From the NCBI GenBank assembly GCA_963808615.1, contig CAWEGV010000012.1:1550001-1614000 (forward strand): a DNA stretch of 64,000 nt. The letters run 5' to 3'. Source of the DNA: Palsa-504 sp963808615. Its GTDB lineage: Bacteria; Actinomycetota; Actinomycetes; Streptosporangiales; Streptosporangiaceae. Below, in pieces: positions 34,842 to 44,620 of the stretch (position 1 is the stretch's first letter; the number at the start of each line of letters is the position of its first letter). The notes beneath the pieces are model-generated. The model saw nothing but the letters and a program-made list of their open reading frames with translations, did no database searches and was not told the DNA's origin. The position numbers were made by a program, and so were the translations under genes.

Positions 34842-35680
34842 GGCTCAATTCTCCTCGCGCGCACGCTGCTGAGAGTGCTTGGTTACCCCGTGAACTCGCT
34901 ATCGCTTGGTCGATACGTCTCAGCTTCTCAGCTTTATCAACCTATAACGAGGGCCGACACAATCCTGCTGCTCCACACTCAGCATGGTGGCTAACGTTAG
35001 TCACATGACAGTGAGCGTTTTCCGTGCGCCCAGCAGAACAGGAGGTGGCACCGTGACTTAGGCCATGGTGGTTCTTCGTGTTCGTAAGCTCGTCGTCGCC
35101 TGCCGGTGTGAGTCCGGTCCGGGTAGCTGCCAGGAGGCCCGGTAGCAGGCTGGCGGCTCGGTCTGGAAACGGGCCGGGTCGGAGCCCAGCGTCAGAAGCC
35201 CCTTTGGGGGGAGCGACGATGCGGTCCGTAGCATGACGCGAAGCCTGCGGCGTCGTTACTCAGCCGTCCGTGAGGGCGGGCAAGGGAGTGCCGAGCCTCT
35301 CGAAATCGGGGCGAAGGCCATGGAAGCGGTGCAGAGCCTGGAAGCAGCCGTGAGGAACTCCCCGGCGTATGGGGCGCGGAACGTATCGATGGTGGCGGCG
35401 GGAACTGGGGAGGCCCTCCCCGGCCCGGTGACCTGCGGATCTTGTCGCCGGAGCGTGGCGTCCTATAACCGGTGACCCCGGGAAGTGGATGGCTGGCCGG
35501 GTGGGCGTCGGAGGCGGCCGTAGTACTGGTTGAGCCGGGCGGACAGCATAACCGCCGGTGATGGGAAGGGCCGCTGCTTCGTCGGTGCGCAGTGTCTTCG
35601 AGGAGGGGCCCGGTGAGTGCCGGTCAGGCTAGTCCCGCCGCTTCGGGATCGCGGGGTGCCCCGCTGATCCGGTCCGTGCC

Positions 35681-36899
35681 TTGCAGCATGCGCTGTACCG
35701 GGCGGCCAAGGCCGATCCCGGGCGGAGGTTCCACGCGCTGCATGACAAGATCAGCCGCAGTGATGTTCTGTGGCGCGCGTGGGTTGCGGTGCGCAGTAAC
35801 AATGGCGCACCGGGTATCGACAAGATCACCCTGGCCGCTGTCGAGGAGTACGGGGTCACCCGGCTGCTCGGTGAGCTGGCTGCCGAGCTGGAGGAGGGCC
35901 GGTATCGTCCGGTGCCGCGCGCAGGGTCTATATCCCTAAGCCGGGCGTGCGGGATGAGAAGAGGCCGCTTTCGATTCCTTCGGTCCGGGACCGGATCGTG
36001 CAGGCCGCTGTGAAGATCGTGCTCGAGCCGGTCTTCGAGGCGGACTTCCTGCCGTGCAGCTTCGGTTTCTGCCGAGGCGGTCGGCGCACGATGCCCTGCA
36101 GGTGCTCATCGATGAGTGCGGGCGGGGCCGCCGGTGGGTGGTCGAGACGGACATCGCGTCCTGCTTTTCCGCGATCCCGCACGGAAAGCTCATGGAGGCG
36201 GTGGAGGAACGAGATCTGCGACCAGCCGGTCCTGAAGCTGCTGCGCGCGATGCTGCGCGCGGGAGTGATGGAAGACGGCCAGGTCCTCCGGGAAGCGGCC
36301 GGAACCCCGCAAGGCGGGGTCTTCAGTCCCGTCATGTGCAACCTCTACCTGCACCGGCTGGACCGGGCGTGGGACGAGGGCGACGGGGTGCTGGCCCGCT
36401 ATGCCGATGACCTGGTTGAGATGTGCTGGTCCCGCAGCCAGGCAGAAGCCGCGCTGGAGCGGCTGACAGTTTTCTGGCCGGGCTCGGCCTGAAGCCGAAG
36501 GCGGCCAAGACCCGCATCGTGCACCTGGAGGAGGCAGGCGAGGGCTTTGATTTCCTCGGCTTCCACCACCGGCTGGTGCGCTCGCGGGGGCTGAACGGGA
36601 AACCGCGGGTGACGTTCCTTGCCAGATGGCCCGCGGACAAGGCGATGCAGCATGCCCGCGACCGGATCAGGGAACTGACCAGCCGCCGCAGGCTGCTGCT
36701 GCCGCCGCAGGCGATCGCGCAGGACGTGAACATGTTCCTGCGCGGCTGGGCCGGGTACTTCAGGTACGGTCACTCGGCCCGCCGCCTCAGCACGATCAGG
36801 CAGTACGCGCGGATGCGGCTCGTGCTGTTCATCAGCAAGAAGCACCGCCGCAGCCGCCACTACGGGTGGCAGGTGATGCTCACTGCCACGCTGCGCTAG
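35681..36899 (+). pseudogene. Group II intron reverse transcriptase/maturase, decayed
   Basis: RT blocks are spread over several frames: APGIDKITLAAVEEYG (RT1), SIPSVRDRIVQAAVKIVLEP (RT2), VVETDIASCFSAIPH (RT3), GTPQGGVFSPVMCNLYLHRLD (RT4), ARYADDLVEMC with the catalytic YADD (RT5), and GFDFLGFHHRLV (RT7). A maturase X region with FLRGWAGYFRYG follows. At least four frameshifts (about 35930, 36075, 36205, 36475) and a TAG at 36897-36899 interrupt it. The same frame beyond the TAG continues GLYGITVTPR, is cut by the ISAs1 insertion, and after removal ends in PNAGGERRW before domain V. Confidence 0.85.
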
Positions 36900-37095
36900 C
36901 TTGGCCTGGTCGGCTTGTATGGAATCACTGTCACACCCAGGGACACGGCAAAGTCGTGGATTGAGGCTGTGACCTGCGATGTCGTAACAACGGGTGACGT
37001 GTCTGGCGTGTCAGCGGGCGGCGGGCGGGGTCCGGGCGGAACGATGGAAGTTCCTACGCTCGCCATTGCCCGCCACGAGGGACGCCCGCCCGCCG

Positions 37096-38236
37096 ATGAC
37101 ATCCTCGCCTATTCCGGCTGCCCCCAGCCAGCATCTCCTCGATCTCCTTGCCCAGGTCCCGGACCCGCGGAAGAGGCGCGGCCGCCGGCGCGCGCTGGCG
37201 GGACTGCTCGCCGTCGGGATCGCGGCGGTGATCGCGGGGTCGCGGTCGTCGCCGCGATCGGCCAGTGGGCCGCTGATGCCGGCCCGGAGGCACTGGCCGT
37301 GCTGGGCGCGGCCCGCGGCCCGGCAGAGGAGCTCACGTTCCGGCGGGCCTTCGCCCTGGTCAGCGCGGACGTGCTCGACCGGGTTCTCGGTGCCTGGCTG
37401 CACACCAGGGCCGTGCGGGCCGCCGGCGGGCTGGTGATCGCGATCGACGGCAAGGCCGTGCGCGGCGCGAAGAACAAGGAGGGGAAGGCGCCGCACCTGG
37501 TCGCAGCGCTGGCGCACGGCATCGGCGCGGTCCTCGGCCAGGTCGCCGTGGACGCGAAGTCAAACGAGATCCCCGCGGTGCGAGACTTGCTGAAGGCGTT
37601 CGAGGACCTGGCCGGGGCGGTCATCACGATCGACGCGATGCACACGCAGCATGACACCGCGCAGGTCATCCTCGGCCGGGGCGCTGACTACGTGATGACC
37701 GTCAAGGCCAACATGCCGACGCTTTACCGGCAGCTGAAGAAGCTGCCCTGGGCCGCCGTCCCCGCTGTCTCGTCCGTGAGCACGGACCACGGCCGCCGGG
37801 CCCGCCGCACCATCAAGACCGTGCTGGCCCCGGCCTGGATCGGGTTCGAAGGCGCCGCGCAGGTCGCGCAGCTGCGCCGCACCGTCACGAAAAAGGGAAA
37901 GAAGACCGTCGAGGTCGTCTACCTCATCACCAGCGACTCCGGTGCCGACCCTGCCGCCCTGGCCGCCTGGGTCCGGGGCCACTGGCACATCGAGAACAAG
38001 CTCCACTGGGTCCGCGACGTCACCTCCAGGAGGACAAATCACTGGTCAGGACGGGAAACGCACCACGGGTGATGGCCTCGCTGCGCAGCCTGGCCATCAG
38101 CCTCCTGCGCCTGGACGGCCACGCAAACATCGCCGCCGCCAACCGGCACCACGCCCGAGACCCGCAACGGACCCTCAAGCTACTTCTGCAGGGCCCGTGT
38201 CCAGCTGGCAAGTTTTCAGCTTGCTGGCGGCACTGA
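37096..38236 (+). pseudogene. ISAs1-family transposase, two frameshifts
   Basis: Starts with the DDE_Tnp_1-associated N-terminal motif (LLDLLAQVPDPRKRRGRRR, LAGLLAVGIAAVIAG). It then shifts frame near 37240 into the core (AIDGKAVRGAKNKEGKAPHL, VITIDAMHTQHDTAQVI, YVMTVKANMPTLYRQL, HWHIENKLHWVRDVT). It shifts again near 38030 to the end (EDKSLVRTGNAPRVMASLR, LAISLLRLDG, HARDP). Catalytic Asp/Asp/Glu positions are preserved in the core, but no single frame encodes the enzyme. Confidence 0.85.
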
Positions 38237-38267
38237 GGTCTTACATCCTGATCTGCCTGCAGGAGCC

Positions 38268-38812
38268 TTAGCCGTGCAGTGAGGGACGGTGCGGGTAGAG
38301 GTCTCTGAGCAGGCCGACTTCGGCACCGTGGTGGATGACCTCGTCGAGGACATGCAGTGCCAGGTCGATGGTGCTGCTGTCGGCGTAGGGCCCCCAGGAC
38401 GGCCCGAGCGGCGCGGACCACTCGCCGGGGGTAAACCTGGCCAGCCCGGTGCACCCGGCCTGGTAGTGCTCATCGCGGAACCCCGGGACAGCGTGCACGG
38501 GCGGGAATCGAGCAGGCATGTGGTAAGTACCACGTCCACGAACCGGCGGTCCGCGAAACCGCCGACCGCCATGCCGCCCAGATGGCCGAGCCGCCAGGCA
38601 ATGGTTGTCACCGGTACTGGGTCCGGGGCGGGACCGCCGCCTCCGCCTCCGTCAAGGGCCATCGGCCATGTGGCTTGGCGCAGTAACCAGCACCCGGCCA
38701 CCGGTTCCCAGAAGTACTCATCGTCGGTCAGGCCGCTGATCCGGCCGGCCAGCCGGGCCCAGACGTAGTCGAAGGCAGCGATCAGCGAGCTCGCGATTGC
38801 GTCCACGAACAC
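38268..38812 (-). pseudogene. DinB-superfamily protein, frameshifted passenger
   Basis: N-terminal part (FDYVWARLAGRISGLTDDEY, TTIAWRLGHLGGM) is the four-helix DinB/YfiT-like fold with the first metal His region. The C-terminal part (MPARFPPVHAVPGFRDEHYQ, IDLALHVLDEVIHHGAEVGL with the H-x3-H metal ligands) is in another frame, so an indel near 38515 breaks it. DinB-like proteins bind metal and often act as thiol-dependent transferases. It lies wholly between the ISAs1 inverted ends. Confidence 0.75.
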
Positions 38813-39242
38813 GATCTAACCGCATGGGCCCGGGGGCTGAACGCTGTACGGAACAGCCTGCCGAGCCCTTGCGCTGAGCCTGTCTTATCGTGGCTGTGAC
38901 GGGTTCGCCACGATCTGGCCTGGCGCAGCCCGAATCGCCAGCTAGCCGATTCGCCAGGTAGATCGGTCCTCTACAACTTCAGACCGCATGAGCGACTTTG
39001 CCGGGTCCCTGCTGTCACACCCAGGGCGGGGAAGCCCTGGCAGGAGAAGCCGAATGCCGGCGGTGAACGGCGTTGGTGAGCCGTGTGCGGGAGAACCGCA
39101 CGCACGGTTCGAGGTGGCGGGGACTGGAAACGGAGCAGACCTGGCCAAGGACACTGGGGTGGCGCAACCGGCCGGGAAACCGGCGGCCACGAAGGCCCCA
39201 GGCCCTAAAGCCAGCGAGCCACCGCGCCAGTCCCCGACCCTA

Positions 39243-40106
39243 CATCCTGATCAGTCGGGAGCCTGGCGTTCGGGCTGATCAGGTACGGCAAGCTGGCACG
39301 GGCGAATGCCCCGGTAGAAGAGGCGATGACCAAGATCCGCATCGTCCGCCGAGGGGCTCCAGATGCTTTTCTACCCTGCCGCGCTGCCGTTGTCCCGCCA
39401 GACCCTTGATTACACCGCCGGGATCATCCGCCGCCACCGCAAGCAGATTGGCTCACCGTGGCGCAAGCTGAACCCTGGCCGGGAGGCCCTGCTGGTGTCT
39501 GCCTACCTGCGCAAAGGCGAGACGTTCGCGGATCTGGCCGCCGGGTTCGGCGTGGGCACCGCCACCGCGTGGCGATACGTCACCGAGACCGTGGCCCTGC
39601 TGGCGGCCCGGTCCCCGAAGCTGCGCCAGGCGCCGCGGGACGCCGCCAGGGCCGGACACGCCTACCTGGTCATCGATGGCACCGTGATCCCGATCGACCG
39701 GGTTGCCGCGGACCGGCCGTTTTATACCGGCCAGCACCGGCGGCACGGGATGAACCTGCAGGTCATCGCCAGCCCTGACGGGGACATCGTGTGGGTGTCC
39801 GGGCCGTTGCCCGGCGCGGTGCCGACCTGCGGCCCAGACGGGAGATACGTGGCCAGCTGGCCGCCTGCGGCCTGTGCCTGAGACAAGCAAGTGATCGGAG
39901 GACACGACTCCCGCACAAGGGCGGAACAAGCCCGTCTCGCAGAAGGACGCCAACCGGGCCCATGCCCGGCTGCGCAGCCCGGGCGAGCGCGCGAATGCCC
40001 AGCTCAAGTCCTGGCGCATCCTGCGCAAGCTGCGCTGCTGTCCGTGCGCGCCGGGTAGATTGCAAGCATCCGGTTTAAAACCCGCGAAATCGGAGGATGA
40101 AAAACG
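39243..40106 (+). mobile_element. IS5-family element, copy 1 (damaged)
   Basis: Closely similar to the element at 50875-51782, in the opposite orientation. Right end AGGATGAAAAACG is complete, but the left end begins at CATCCTGATCAGTCGGG and lacks the outer bases. Its transposase is frameshifted. Confidence 0.8.
39363..40080 (+). pseudogene. IS5-family transposase, frameshifted
   Basis: Reads MLFYPAALPLSRQTLDYTAG through the N-terminal HTH and first Asp block (YLVIDGTVIPIDRVA) and GPLPGAV, as in the intact copy. It then changes frame near 39818 where the intact copy has HDLTAARIWDIV. A further deletion removes much of the segment corresponding to ADKGYIGAG. The final KSWRILRKLRCC segment is recognisable near 40010-40040. 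Confidence 0.8.
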
Positions 40107-40111
40107 TTCAG

Positions 40112-40145
40112 TCGTTGACGGTCGTTAGTGCAGGTCAAAAGCTCT
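40112..40145 (+). repeat. tRNA-Val-linked repeat, partial copy V0
   Basis: TTGACGGTCGTTAGTGCAGG and TCAAAAGCT match the middle of V1-V3, while the tRNA-like start is missing, probably removed by the IS5-family insertion. Confidence 0.5.
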
Positions 40146-41429
40146 CTGCAGCGCGGATCGGAACTCGTCGTTATCTCGTGCTGTGTCAGCCCGTAGCTGG
40201 TCGGCTTGCTCTGTGCGGTCCGGGGGTACGGGCAACAACTCTCCTTCGGCGTCAGCTTCTGCGAAGTCAGGCAGCACTTTCGGGGAGGTCGCCATCCATA
40301 TTTCGCGAACTAGTACCTGGATCATGCCAGCGGTCGGTATCGCTAGCAGCGCGCCGACAAGGCCGCCAAAAGGCCCGCTGATCAGGACGCCGAGCGATGC
40401 TCCGATGAGAACGGATATCACGGTAAGCAGTGGGCTGATCCACACTGTCCTGCCCATAATCGCCGGGATTAGGACGTGGCTTTCGGCCAGGTTGTATACC
40501 ACGCAGACGATCAGGGTGACAATGCCCTCCACCGGGGAACGACTGACGGCGAAGAGAATTATGGGTATGCCAGCAAGCGCGGCGCCGAATGTCGGAACCA
40601 AATCCAGGAGCGCGAACCACAGCGCCCACAGGAGAGCAGCTGGTACACCCAGGATGACCAACGTGATGAAGATGGTGATACCGGCGATGATTGATGTAGC
40701 GCAGTTGCCGAGCATGTACCCAGTGACCTGCCGGTTCACCTCGGCCGCTATCCGGGTAACTCTGGCCGCGCGCTCTGGCCACATTGGCCGAGAATCCAAC
40801 TTCTATCTTCGGCCCTTCAGGAGCACCAGAATCACCAGGGTGAAGAAGGTCGCCGCTGAGAGAGTGATCAGGACGGTGCCATTGCCCAGGCTGAGGGCAG
40901 GTCTGGCAAGAGCTTTGGCGTATACCACGAGCTTGGGCGCGTTCTCCTGCACCCAGGTCTGGAGGTGATACCGCGCCGCCAGCTGACCGATCCAGCCTTT
41001 GCCGTGCTCAGCTTGGCTGACGGATGTCGGCAGCTGGTGGGAAAGGCTGGTGATCGCGCCGACGAATCGGTGCCCCAACAGTGCCAACAGCCCGGCGAAC
41101 GCGACTGCGGTTAGGACCACGGTCACGGTGACCGCGCCTCCGCGCCGGCGCACGACCCAGCGCTGCAAGAGCAGTACGAGTGGGTTCAGGAGCAGGGCCA
41201 CGAATCCAGCCAGGACGATCAATAGCAGTACTTGTCGTAGCTGGTAGGCAAGCCTGCCTGCCAGGAAGACGGCGACTACCACGGCGACTGTGGTCAGTAT
41301 CGCCGGTAGAGCGACGCCCGCATTCTGTGCCGCTCGCCGTAGGCGGGACCAGCGCCCAAGTGTCTGTTGCGGTGGTATGAATTGTTCGATCATCCTATGA
41401 GCATGGCAGCTGAAAATGTTAGTAGGCAA
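40125..41429 (-). pseudogene. AI-2E family transporter (PerM-like) with an in-frame TAG
   Basis: A PerM/AI-2E-type exporter of eight membrane segments. N-terminal segments (LPAILTTVAVVVAVFLAGRL, VLLLIVLAGFVALLLNPLV) and the RWVVRRRGGAVTV loop are followed by the extracytoplasmic helix. The C-terminal half (GYMLGNCATSIIAGITIFIT, VPTFGAALAGIPIILFAVS, PAIMGRTVWISPLLTVISVL) is in the same frame. A single TAG at 40803-40805 (after LLKGRR) separates the halves without any shift. It is either a nonsense pseudogene or two polypeptides, since a TTG follows at 40799. The true start may be the internal MIEQF. Confidence 0.8.
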
Positions 41430-41644
41430 TTGTCAGCACATGCGAGTGTTACAAATGCTAAGCGCCGTATATATACCTATTTGGCCTGAGTTACGGCTGG
41501 GACGCAGACATGCGTGCGGGAGTTCCCCTGGTCGACGGCGGGAGGCGGCGCTCGTTCCCTGAGCGGTTCGGCTTACGGCCCCCGCAAAGCCATTGCCCGC
41601 GTCCTCGGTGCTGTCCCTGTTTCGGGATCGAACCAGTGACCTCC

Positions 41645-41763
41645 TCGGTGTGAACTAGTCGCACGGAGATCGATAACGGTCGTTAACGCAGATCAGAAGT
41701 CTTTGCCGGTTACCTCAGGTCACTGCTGCCCGGTGCGGTTGCTGCACTTGGCTGCTGTCACCT
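41645..41763 (+). repeat. tRNA-Val-linked repeat, copy V2
   Basis: Here the tRNA match is longest: on the minus strand GTTCACACCGAGGAGG and TCACTGGTTCGATCCC (about 41624-41655), the anticodon-to-T-loop part of tRNA-Val(CAC). Confidence 0.65.
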
Positions 41764-41997
41764 TTCCGCATGCTGCGGGTCAGTATGTTTCGGGGCCCGG
41801 ATTGTCGTAGCTGTGCGGGAGACTGGCAGGCGTCCAAGCTGATCTAGGGGGCTGTGGTGACAGGATCGCGGCGGGGTCGCCGTGGACCTGACGCGGTGGG
41901 TCTTGTTCCCGGCCTGTTACTTCCTAGCGGTAAACGCTCCCCTTTCTCTGCGCGTCTACTGAAAAGTATCGTCTTACGACGTAGTGGGGGGAACCCA

Positions 41998-42582
41998 ATG
42001 AGGAAGGTCGTCTGCGGCGCGGCGCCGGTGATCGTCGGCGCAATGCTACTGGCTGGCTGCGCGGCTGCGAGCCAAAGCAATCTAGCAAGCACGTCTTCTC
42101 CGACCAGCACGGCTTGCATGACAAGTACTGCCTCGCCGACAAGCACGGCTTCCCCGACAAGCACAAGCTGCCCTACAAGCACGGCCTCCCCGACGCATTC
42201 CACTCGCACAACAGCGCGCCACAAGGCGCGGCACCGACGCCGCCGTCTGGTCCTGGCCTCCCCGCCTAGCCAGGCTCCGTCCTCTCCCACCGCCGCTGCC
42301 CCGGCGCCCGCTACCACCGCTCCTCCAGAGACACCAACCACTGCTCCGGCTCAGGGCGCCTGGTGCACCGCGACCGTCCACACTTACCCGGACTCCGACA
42401 ACGACGAGTGGTACAACGACGTCTATGTGAGCTCCAACCAGCCAGACGCCACAGTGATCGCCAGCGGCGGCGGCTACTCACATTCTTGGTCGACGGATGG
42501 GTCAGGGAGCGCCGTCGTTTATCTGGACGGCCCCCCACCCGGCACTGCGATCACTGTCACTGTCGGCGAGGCCACCTGCTAG
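41998..42582 (+). CDS. Secreted lipoprotein with Ser/Thr-Pro repeats
   Basis: 194 residues from ATG 41998 (GTGGGGGGAA upstream). Signal MRKVVCGAAPVIVGAMLLAGC has a lipobox LAGC, so the mature protein is attached to the membrane outer face at Cys. A repetitive linker follows (TSTASPTSTASPTSTSCPTS, encoded by tandem near-repeats at 42090-42190), then a basic patch (HKARHRRRRL) and a C-terminal small beta domain with paired Cys (WCTATVHTYPDSDNDEWYND, ending GEATC). Unknown function; envelope exposure is supported by the signal. Confidence 0.7.
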   Translation: MRKVVCGAAPVIVGAMLLAGCAAASQSNLASTSSPTSTACMTSTASPTSTASPTSTSCPTSTASPTHSTRTTARHKARHRRRRLVLASPPSQAPSSPTAAAPAPATTAPPETPTTAPAQGAWCTATVHTYPDSDNDEWYNDVYVSSNQPDATVIASGGGYSHSWSTDGSGSAVVYLDGPPPGTAITVTVGEATC

Positions 42583-42676
42583 GTAGGCGACACAGGCTAC
42601 TGAGCTGGGTAAACAAAGCTGGACCCGCACTGGTGACCCTGAGAAGTCCAGCACTTGAATCAGACTGATGATCTCC

Positions 42677-42799
42677 TCGGTGTGAACGAGGCGCATAACG
42701 GTTGTTGAAGGTCGTTGGAGCAGGTCAGAAGTTTCTCCCGGTCGCCTCGGGTCAGCGTCGGTCGGCGCTGGTTGCTGCACTTCGTTGCTGCACTCCAGG
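42677..42799 (+). repeat. tRNA-Val-linked repeat, copy V3
   Basis: Starts TCGGTGTGAACGAGG; continues GAAGGTCGTTGGAGCAGG and GGTTGCTGCACTTCGTTGCT. Confidence 0.6.
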
Positions 42800-42921
42800 C
42801 CAGCTCTGGTTGCTCCCCGTTCGGATCTAGGTGTGCCACCAGCCTCCGGTTGGCTACGGTAACTCTGCTGAAGGAGGCCAGCTCTGCTCACACCGCTGCA
42901 TCAACCGGTAGATTGCTGTTC

Positions 42922-44340
42922 GTGCCGGAGGAACAGACCAAACCTAATGAACGGGGACGTCGGCTGACAGTCGACTTCGCTGGATGGCTGGGCAATGCAA
43001 GCTCCCAGCCAGAACCCTTCTTCCGTAATGGCCTGATTGTATTGGATGCTAATGTCCTGCTGGACCTCTATCGAGTCACTCCGGACGCCCGCAGTCAGGT
43101 ACTAGCCACCCTCAAAGGGGTCGCAGACCGGCTATGGGTTCCCCACCAGGCTGCCGTCGAATTCAGCCGCAACCGCTGGTGGGTAGTTGAAGAGAGGACT
43201 TCATCGTTCAATCAGACCCAGCGAGTCTTGAAGTCAGCTGCGGTGAAGGCCATTGATGTACTTGTATCAGGGGTTGAACAGCTTGTCTATCAGCGGGACC
43301 GTAACGGTACGTCAAGGACGTGGGACATTGTAGGCGCTGGGCTTGACAGAGAAAGCTTGCTTAAGACGCCTCCGATGGAGTAATGGGTCCTGCCCTCGCT
43401 GAACTAGAAACTCTTATGGCGGAACACGATCTGCATCTCCAAGATATGCAAGGTGCAGATCCCCTGTTGTCGCAAATCGACGAGCTATTGAATGGACGCA
43501 TCGGACCTGGTTATGCTCCCCCCGAGCTACGTGCTTTGGTTGAGGAGGCGTATGATTTTCGCTTTCCCAACAAGATACCTCCAGGTTACCTTGACTCAGA
43601 CAAGGAAACACCGCTACGAGCCGCGGGCGATTTTCTGTTGTGGCGTCAGACCATTGACAAAACTGCACTAATAGACGGGCAATGCTCGGCTGGTGTTACT
43701 AATCACCAAAGACCTTAAGGAAGACTGGTGGAATCTCGATGTGAAGAAGCGGCCGCGAGGACCGCTGCCAGAACTGGTCCAGGAGCTTCATGATTGTACA
43801 GGAGCAAATCTACTTCTTCTGACGTTGAAGGAGTTCTTGAATGGGGCGAAGACCTATCTAGCATCTAGTATATCCGACGAAACCCTAAATGAACTCCGAG
43901 AGGTCAGCGAAGATATCGAAGCGCACCCTCCGGATGCATTTCAGCTCATCGGGTGTAACTGTTCTTTTCAGGCTTTCTCCCATTGAGTTTGAGCGCTTGA
44001 TCCAGTATCTGTTGATCCGACTAGGACACGATGTTCGCGTAGCCCAACCCAGCGCCGACGGTGGTTTCGATATGTTGCTCGTCAATCAGAGCCAGCCCGA
44101 GGTGGAGCCCGTCATAGTACAGGTGCGACGCTATCGCAGTCGCCTTTCCAGCCATGTAATACGTGAACTTCACGCTACACTATTTGCGACTTCAGATAGT
44201 TCGCCTTGCTAATAACGACTAGCGGCTTCACTGCCGGAGCATTTAAAGCAGCAGAGAACACGCCGGTACAATTGATAAGCGGTACGGACTTCTTAGCTGC
44301 TGGCCAAGTTTGCTATTACGCAAGGATTGTTTTCACAGCG
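42922..44340 (+). pseudogene. PIN-like (DUF4935) + Mrr nuclease fusion, broken
   Basis: Starts at GTG 42922. First frame: NGLIVLDANVLLDLYRVTPD and LWVPHQAAVEFSRNR, a PIN-like ribonuclease-fold domain of the DUF4935/PIN_8 type. It continues out of frame (HLQDMQGADPLLSQIDELLN, NKIPPGYLDSDKETPLRAAG) and then in a third frame to LLITKDLKEDWWNLD, where one usual Asp is Lys. A fourth frame gives LSPIEFERLIQYLLIRLGHD, DGGFDMLL and VIVQVRRYRSRLSSHV, an Mrr-type restriction domain. Its end (LITTSGFTAGAFKAAEN, PVQLISGTDFLAA) is in a fifth frame. At least four indels break one gene of about 470 codons. Base composition is lower in G+C than the flanks. Probably a decayed defence nuclease. Confidence 0.7.
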
Positions 44341-44435
44341 ACTCAGGAACGCCGAAACGGACTGGCGAGGTCACCAGCGCTGACAGGCCGGTAGCGAGCG
44401 CCAGCCCGCATAGTCGTTCTACTAGGGGCCGTTGC

Positions 44436-44452
44436 TGACGCTTGAGTGTCAA
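44436..44452. repeat. 18-bp palindrome family, member 5
   Basis: TGACGCTTGAGTGTCAA, followed by CCGTCCTGGCT as after member 6. Confidence 0.6.
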
Positions 44453-44620
44453 CCGTCCTGGCTAGGCTTGTGCTTTGCCCCTCGATGTGGACGGGAGGTC
44501 AGCTGGGCCGTAGGAAGATTCCGACATGCACGGAAAGTGACCGGCAACAGGATCAGGCGTGAGACTTAGTAACTATGGTCCGAGATATCTTCGTGGCACC
44601 AGGTACAGTGCCTCTGGCTC

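Larger units (their letters stand above)
36938..39011 (+). mobile_element. ISAs1-family element with a DinB passenger gene
   Basis: Inverted ends CAGGGAC(A/C)CGGCAAAGTCG at 36938 and 39011 and perfect 10-bp target duplications CTGTCACACC (36928-36937, 39012-39021). The 2074-bp length exceeds a plain ISAs1 (about 1.3 kb) because a DinB-like gene lies inside the ends downstream of the transposase. Confidence 0.85.
35106..39110 (+). mobile_element. Group II intron, interrupted by an ISAs1-family element
   Basis: A GTGTG 5' end near 35106 opens a highly structured 560-base leader (domains I-III). The reverse-transcriptase frame follows, and a textbook domain V stem-loop (GAGCCGTGTGCGG, then GAGAACCGCACGCACGGTTC) lies at 39078-39110. 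Without the 2.07-kb insertion at 36938-39011 the intron would be about 1.95 kb. Exact exon borders are not certain, and domain VI should extend some tens of bases past 39110. Confidence 0.75.
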
